Positions 12,900 through 16,058 of a DNA stretch of 16,058 nt are shown here, piece after piece. Source of the DNA: CAZFYZ01 sp964523735 (GTDB lineage Bacteria; Armatimonadota; UBA5829); contig CAZFYZ010000086.1 in the NCBI GenBank assembly GCA_964523735.1, positions 1 to 16,058 of the forward strand, given 5' to 3'. Made by a program: the position numbers and the translations under genes. Under the pieces are notes generated by a model that saw nothing but the letters and a program-made list of their open reading frames with translations, was not told where the DNA came from and searched no databases. How positions within the stretch are numbered: the first letter of the stretch is position 1; each line of letters begins with the position of its first letter.

Positions 12900-13643
12900 T
12901 TAATCCACGTCCCTCCCCGCAGCCCCGTCTCGTGTGAGGTTGATGTCCGGCAGTACGCGAGCCCTATCGACAGTTGGACTCACAGCGGGCCTAATGCGCC
13001 TCGTCGGCAGGAACCTGACATGTCCATCCACAAACAGGTAGTTGCGTTCGCCGCTCCAGGGGTCGTTGCCGGTCTCATTGAGATCATCGTACCAACCCAC
13101 TTTTGGGCTATCGCTGTGCAGTGTCCAGTATTCGGCCACAAGCACCTTCTTGGAAGGACACCTCGCGGACCCGTTCTTGATGGAACTGCACGGCAGTTCG
13201 GGATTAGTGGCCGCGAACTTCGTCCTGATGTGGTCGGAGTCGGCTATCATGTTGATCTGTTCGGGAGTCATGTAGAAACATGCGGAGTAGGCGTAGGAAG
13301 TACCGGAGTAGATCCCCGGCGGGGTTGGATCGGCAGGACAGGCAAGGATCATGTTGCGGTCAGCGCCCGCGGTCGCGACCACATACTTCCTCATCGGCTC
13401 GCGCCAGTAGTAACCCGCCCAGAGATACTGGCTGCCGGTGTTGGGGTAGCAGCCATGGTAATCGGCCGTGTAGGACTCGAACGCTCGGGCAATCTGAGAC
13501 AGGTTGGACTGGCACCTCGTCCGCTGGCCCGACTTCTTGGTCTGCAGGTAAACCGGCGCCAACATCGCGGCAAGCATCGCTATCACCGCGACTACCACCA
13601 GAAGCTCCACCAGCGTAAAGCCGGCACGTCGCCCAAAACGCAA
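12900..13643 (-). CDS. Type IV prepilin-like protein with N-terminal GFTLVE and C-terminal DGHV
   Basis: With a TTG start at 13643 it has 247 aa and a normal leader, MRFGRRAG, before the peptidase IV cleavage site G|FTLVE (E5 of the mature form). A hydrophobic helix LLVVVAVIAMLAAMLAPVYL follows, then CQSNLSQIARAFESYTADYHGCYP. The C-terminus has NYLFVDGHVRFLP. This is the pseudopilin-like family abundant in Planctomycetes, Lentisphaerae and Armatimonadota; the histidine nine residues before DG is replaced by W. The alternative ATG at 13706 overlaps the preceding stop (TGATG). It would add a leader of about 21 residues encoded by a GGAAAGTGGAAAG repeat, which looks non-coding. The family's role is uncertain: surface or secreted structures assembled by type II/IV-pilus-like machinery. 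Confidence 0.85.
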   Translation of the reverse strand: MRFGRRAGFTLVELLVVVAVIAMLAAMLAPVYLQTKKSGQRTRCQSNLSQIARAFESYTADYHGCYPNTGSQYLWAGYYWREPMRKYVVATAGADRNMILACPADPTPPGIYSGTSYAYSACFYMTPEQINMIADSDHIRTKFAATNPELPCSSIKNGSARCPSKKVLVAEYWTLHSDSPKVGWYDDLNETGNDPWSGERNYLFVDGHVRFLPTRRIRPAVSPTVDRARVLPDINLTRDGAAGRDVD

Positions 13644-13698
13644 AGTGGAAAGCCCCACCCTGGGGAGCTTTCCACTTTCCACTTTCCACATTCCACTT
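13642..13698 (-). repeat. GTGGAAA microrepeat and 16-bp hairpin at the prepilin start
   Basis: The minus strand carries GGAATGTGGAAAGTGGAAAG. It then folds: AAAGTGGAAAGC (13678 down to 13667) pairs with GCTTTCCACTTT (13653-13642), and CCCC with GGGG, with one bulged base and a five-base loop. The likely TTG start (13643-13641) lies at the foot of the stem, and its G-rich SD is inside it. TTTGCGTTTT follows, so it may also act as an attenuator or terminator within the operon. Confidence 0.75.
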
Positions 13699-13705
13699 GA
13701 GGCCA

Positions 13706-14347
13706 TCAACCCAGCTTGCCCTCATTGCGCAGCCTGAAGAACTCATAGGCAAGCATCGCCGCCGGCACCTCGACCACTGTGGAGAACTTGTCGAACACTC
13801 TCGCAATGGCGCGCTGCTGCATCTCGTCCGACTGCTCCGAATAGCCCATCTTGTCAACCATCTCGCTGAGTAGCGCGAATGCGTCCAGTATAAAGCGGCC
13901 CTTTGTCTGCGGAAGCTGTCTGAGCGGAAGCTTGGCATAGCCGCGCGTAATCTTCTCCGCGACCTCCTCCCAAGCCAGCTCGATCTGCCGCTCGGCCGCC
14001 CTGCGGTCGCTCATCACGGTGCGGCTCTTCTCAGCCATCTTCTGCAGCTTGAGGTAGTTCTCGTAATCCTCTATGGTCGTGCCGTCGACGATCTTCAGGC
14101 GAACCTTCCGACCGATGACCTCGCTCAGCGACTGCTCGACAGTCGCCAGGTGCTGACTGCTCCTGATGTGACCGGCCATCGAGCTGTCGGCGGTCGAGAA
14201 CCCGAGGACAAACACATCACCCTCGATAGTGATGCCGACGCCCAGCTCGACTGCCCGGTAGAACGTAGGCGATACGACTCTGTCCTTGGCCTTCTCGGCG
14301 GCCTTCAGCCAAATCTGATGGACTTGCTGTTGTGTCAGTTCACTCAT
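13706..14347 (-). CDS. Stand-alone DnaA domain I-like protein
   Basis: A 213-aa soluble protein. Residues 1-90 read like the N-terminal domain of DnaA: IWLKAAEKAKDRVVSPTFYRAV, then IEGDVFVLGF, then IRSSQHLATVEQSLSEVIGRKVRLKIVDG. This is a helix pair followed by strands and a helix. No AAA+ or helix-turn-helix DNA-binding domain follows. Residues 95-210 are instead helical and charged, with a possible coiled coil (about 93-135). In DnaA this domain mediates self-association and helicase loading; here it may be only a fold used for protein contacts. ATG at 14347 follows GGAG at a spacing of eleven. It is the first gene behind the promoter at 14372-14400, with prepilin and fumarase genes downstream. 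The DnaA resemblance is by pattern only. Confidence 0.75.
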   Translation of the reverse strand: MSELTQQQVHQIWLKAAEKAKDRVVSPTFYRAVELGVGITIEGDVFVLGFSTADSSMAGHIRSSQHLATVEQSLSEVIGRKVRLKIVDGTTIEDYENYLKLQKMAEKSRTVMSDRRAAERQIELAWEEVAEKITRGYAKLPLRQLPQTKGRFILDAFALLSEMVDKMGYSEQSDEMQQRAIARVFDKFSTVVEVPAAMLAYEFFRLRNEGKLG

Positions 14348-14371
14348 GCTGCTATGGACTCCAGTTGGAGG

Positions 14372-14400
14372 ATTATAGTTACCCCTGAGGGGAATGTCAA
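14372..14400 (-). promoter_or_regulatory. Perfect consensus promoter with palindromic spacer
   Basis: The minus strand reads TTGACA (14400-14395), exactly 17 bases, then TATAAT (14377-14372). The -35 overlaps the TGA stop of nuoN (14399-14397). The spacer contains CCCCTCAGGGG, a perfect five-base-arm palindrome (14382-14392). A second palindrome, CTCCA/TGGAG (14359-14370), covers the expected start of transcription. It should drive the genes from the DnaA-like protein to fumarase beta, separately from nuo. Confidence 0.85.
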
Positions 14401-16022
14401 CGCGCGATACTGATGACCGTATACACGGCGCTGGATACTACGCCTGTCAGCGGCTTGGCAAACACCAGCGCCAGCAGCGTTCCCGCAAGACACACGGCGA
14501 CTGCCGTATTGACCGCGGCTCCACCCCGGATTTCCTTGCCCTCGCCCGGAGCGAAGAACATCAGCCTCACTACGTTCAGATAGTAATACGCTGATATCAC
14601 GCTGTTTATCACGCCGAGCACGGCAAGCACCGCAAGTTCGGGATGTCCGGCGGCCATGTTGATCGCGCCACCGAAGATGTAGAACTTGCCAAGGAACCCG
14701 GCAGTCGGCGGCACACCAGCCAGCGATACCAGGAAGACAGTCAACGAGACCGCATAGAACGGCGAACGCCGCATCAGCCCGCCGTAGCCCTCGATCGTAT
14801 CTGATCCATTGCGGGCCCCCACAGCCACCACCACCGCGAATGCGCCGAGGTTCATGAACAGGTACGCCAGCACGTAGATCAGCACGCCGGTCAGGTCCCA
14901 CGGCGCTGCCCCCTCGACCCACTTGCTGACAGCGGCGCCGCTCGTGAGCAGGCTCGGGACATTCATCGCGGTCAGAACGCCTATCATCAGGTATCCGACC
15001 TGAGCAATGCTCGAGTAGGCCAGCATTCGCTTGATGTTGCGCTGGGCGATCGCGACCAGGTTCCCGTAGAACATGCTGGCCAGTGTCAGCACTACCAGCA
15101 CCCAGTAACAGCTTAGCGAGGATGGCGTTCCAGGGACGACGGCTATCAACAGGAATCTGATGATCACCGCGAGTCCGGCCGCCTTGCTCACCACAGACAG
15201 GAACGCTGTGACGGGAGTAGGCGCGCCCTCGTAAGTGTCCGGCGCCCAGAAGTGGAAGGGCACCAGCGCGAGCTTGAACCCAAGCCCGACGAGGGTGAAC
15301 ATGACCCCCACCCACCCCGCGCCGGTAGATGCGGCTCCACCCATCAGGCCTCTCGCCACCGCACTCAACGCAGTGCTCCCACCAGTCACGCCGAAGAGGA
15401 TCGACATGCCATAGAGCATAATCGCCGAACACGCCGCGCCATACAGGAAGTACTTGAGCCCCGCCTCGCCCGACCGCCGATCGTTCTTCGAGTAAGCAGC
15501 CAATATATAGCTGGTCAGACTCAGGAACTCGATCGAGAGGTAGATCGCGATCAGATCAGACGCCGCAGCCGCCAACGAAGCTGCGGCAGTCGCGAACATC
15601 AAGAGCGAATAGTACTCGCCCTTGTGAATCTGATGCTCGCCGAAATGCTCCAGCGACATCAGCATCACAACCAGCGCCCCGGCAATAGCAATGAACGACA
15701 ATATCGCCGCAAACGGGTCCACAGTCAACTGCGCATGCCCGCCGGAAGTCACGAAGAGCGCAATCTGCGAGACCGGGAAGACTTCGTCCCCAACAGCGGC
15801 ATTCACGGTGCTGTCGGCGAGCCCCATGGAAATCCATGCCGCAATACCCGCGAACACCAGTGCGCCGAAAGTTAGCGCCGGCGCGAGGTACTGCGACGGC
15901 GCGGAATGGTCCAGACCCTTATCAGGTCTCTTCGCCGCAATCACGCCAACGAGCAACACCACTATAGCCGCCCCGCACAGAAACAGCGGAGGGAATATCA
16001 ACCACAAGTTGCCGAGATACAT
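14397..16022 (-). CDS. nuoN: NADH-quinone oxidoreductase subunit N
   Basis: A 541-aa antiporter-like membrane subunit of respiratory complex I, with about fourteen hydrophobic segments. Key charged residues of the proton path are visible: E165 in IYLSIEFLSL, K250 in GLGFKLALVPFHFWAPDTYEG, and K280 in FLSVVSK. The HFWAPDTYEGAP motif and the late GVPPTAGFLGKFYIF are strong for NuoN/NDH-2 rather than NuoL or NuoM. It is somewhat longer than the ~485 aa of E. coli NuoN. The extra length lies in loops near residues 66-98 and before the helix at about 380. ATG at 16022 has AAGGA at a spacing of six. It is normally the last gene of the nuo operon. That fits here, because a separate promoter begins at its stop codon. 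The upstream nuo genes would lie beyond the window. Confidence 0.95.
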   Translation of the reverse strand: MYLGNLWLIFPPLFLCGAAIVVLLVGVIAAKRPDKGLDHSAPSQYLAPALTFGALVFAGIAAWISMGLADSTVNAAVGDEVFPVSQIALFVTSGGHAQLTVDPFAAILSFIAIAGALVVMLMSLEHFGEHQIHKGEYYSLLMFATAAASLAAAASDLIAIYLSIEFLSLTSYILAAYSKNDRRSGEAGLKYFLYGAACSAIMLYGMSILFGVTGGSTALSAVARGLMGGAASTGAGWVGVMFTLVGLGFKLALVPFHFWAPDTYEGAPTPVTAFLSVVSKAAGLAVIIRFLLIAVVPGTPSSLSCYWVLVVLTLASMFYGNLVAIAQRNIKRMLAYSSIAQVGYLMIGVLTAMNVPSLLTSGAAVSKWVEGAAPWDLTGVLIYVLAYLFMNLGAFAVVVAVGARNGSDTIEGYGGLMRRSPFYAVSLTVFLVSLAGVPPTAGFLGKFYIFGGAINMAAGHPELAVLAVLGVINSVISAYYYLNVVRLMFFAPGEGKEIRGGAAVNTAVAVCLAGTLLALVFAKPLTGVVSSAVYTVISIAR

Positions 16023-16058
16023 TCTTCGTCCTTAGTCCTCCCTCTCCCCTCGCGGGAG

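Noticed and set aside
12870..13700. 276-codon plus-strand open frame
   Set aside because: Antisense to the prepilin-like gene; no domain seen.
14344..15432. 362-codon minus-strand open frame
   Set aside because: Alternative frame of nuoN, arginine/cysteine-rich, with no domain.
16032..16058. Possible 3' end of an upstream nuo gene, TAA at 16034-16032 on the minus strand
   Set aside because: Only eight codons are visible (LPRGERED before the stop), too little to support a gene call.

Overview
The window is dense, high-GC bacterial chromosomal DNA. It carries 15 protein-coding genes I consider real and one gene fragment, with no RNA gene, CRISPR array or transposase that I can recognise. The protein mix points to a Gram-negative-type bacterium: a GFTLVE prepilin with a C-terminal DGHV motif, a LolA-like lipoprotein-sorting protein, split class I fumarase, NuoN, and RsbU/V/W-type partner switching. 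Armatimonadota or a related poorly cultured phylum is my best guess. This is inference, because no marker gene is present. Several starts are TTG with good Shine-Dalgarno (SD) sequences, and the visible promoters are of the sigma-70/sigma-A type.

Layout: 86-5079 (minus) reads as one five-gene operon: MATE exporter, secreted zinc-dependent phospholipase C/S1-P1 nuclease-like enzyme, ABC ATPase, ABC-2 permease, LolA-like protein. Just past its end lies a diverged ~206-bp second copy of the 3' end of the hydrolase gene, so the ABC/LolA trio is bracketed by direct repeats. Position 5378-6412 (plus) is an unrecognised 344-aa protein behind a near-consensus promoter. Positions 6518-10871 are a partner-switching regulatory island. 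It holds a small RsbW-like kinase and a convergent RsbV-like STAS protein whose stop codons share one CTAG, a membrane methyltransferase of the isoprenylcysteine/PEMT type, a PAS-PAS-SpoIIE phosphatase, and a protein fusing a STAS domain to an RsbW-like kinase domain. No sigma factor is present, so the target is not visible. A cluster of six TTCGGGACA repeats forming hairpins sits at 7393-7503.

Positions 10893-16022 (minus) hold nuoN, then a perfect consensus promoter that overlaps the nuoN stop codon. After it come a stand-alone DnaA-domain-I-like protein, a prepilin-like protein, fumarase alpha, an M23 peptidase and fumarase beta, packed with little or no spacing. The M23 gene separates the two fumarase subunit genes.

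Working together: the left operon looks like envelope or export work (transporters, exported hydrolase, lipoprotein handling), the middle is signal transduction, and the right is central/respiratory metabolism mixed with envelope genes. Four kinds of short intergenic repeat, all unlike each other, occur in gaps or gene ends. The least explained items are the repeat-bracketed ABC cassette, the STAS-kinase fusion, the 344-aa protein, the TTCGGGACA cluster, and the promoter with a palindromic spacer at 14372-14400.
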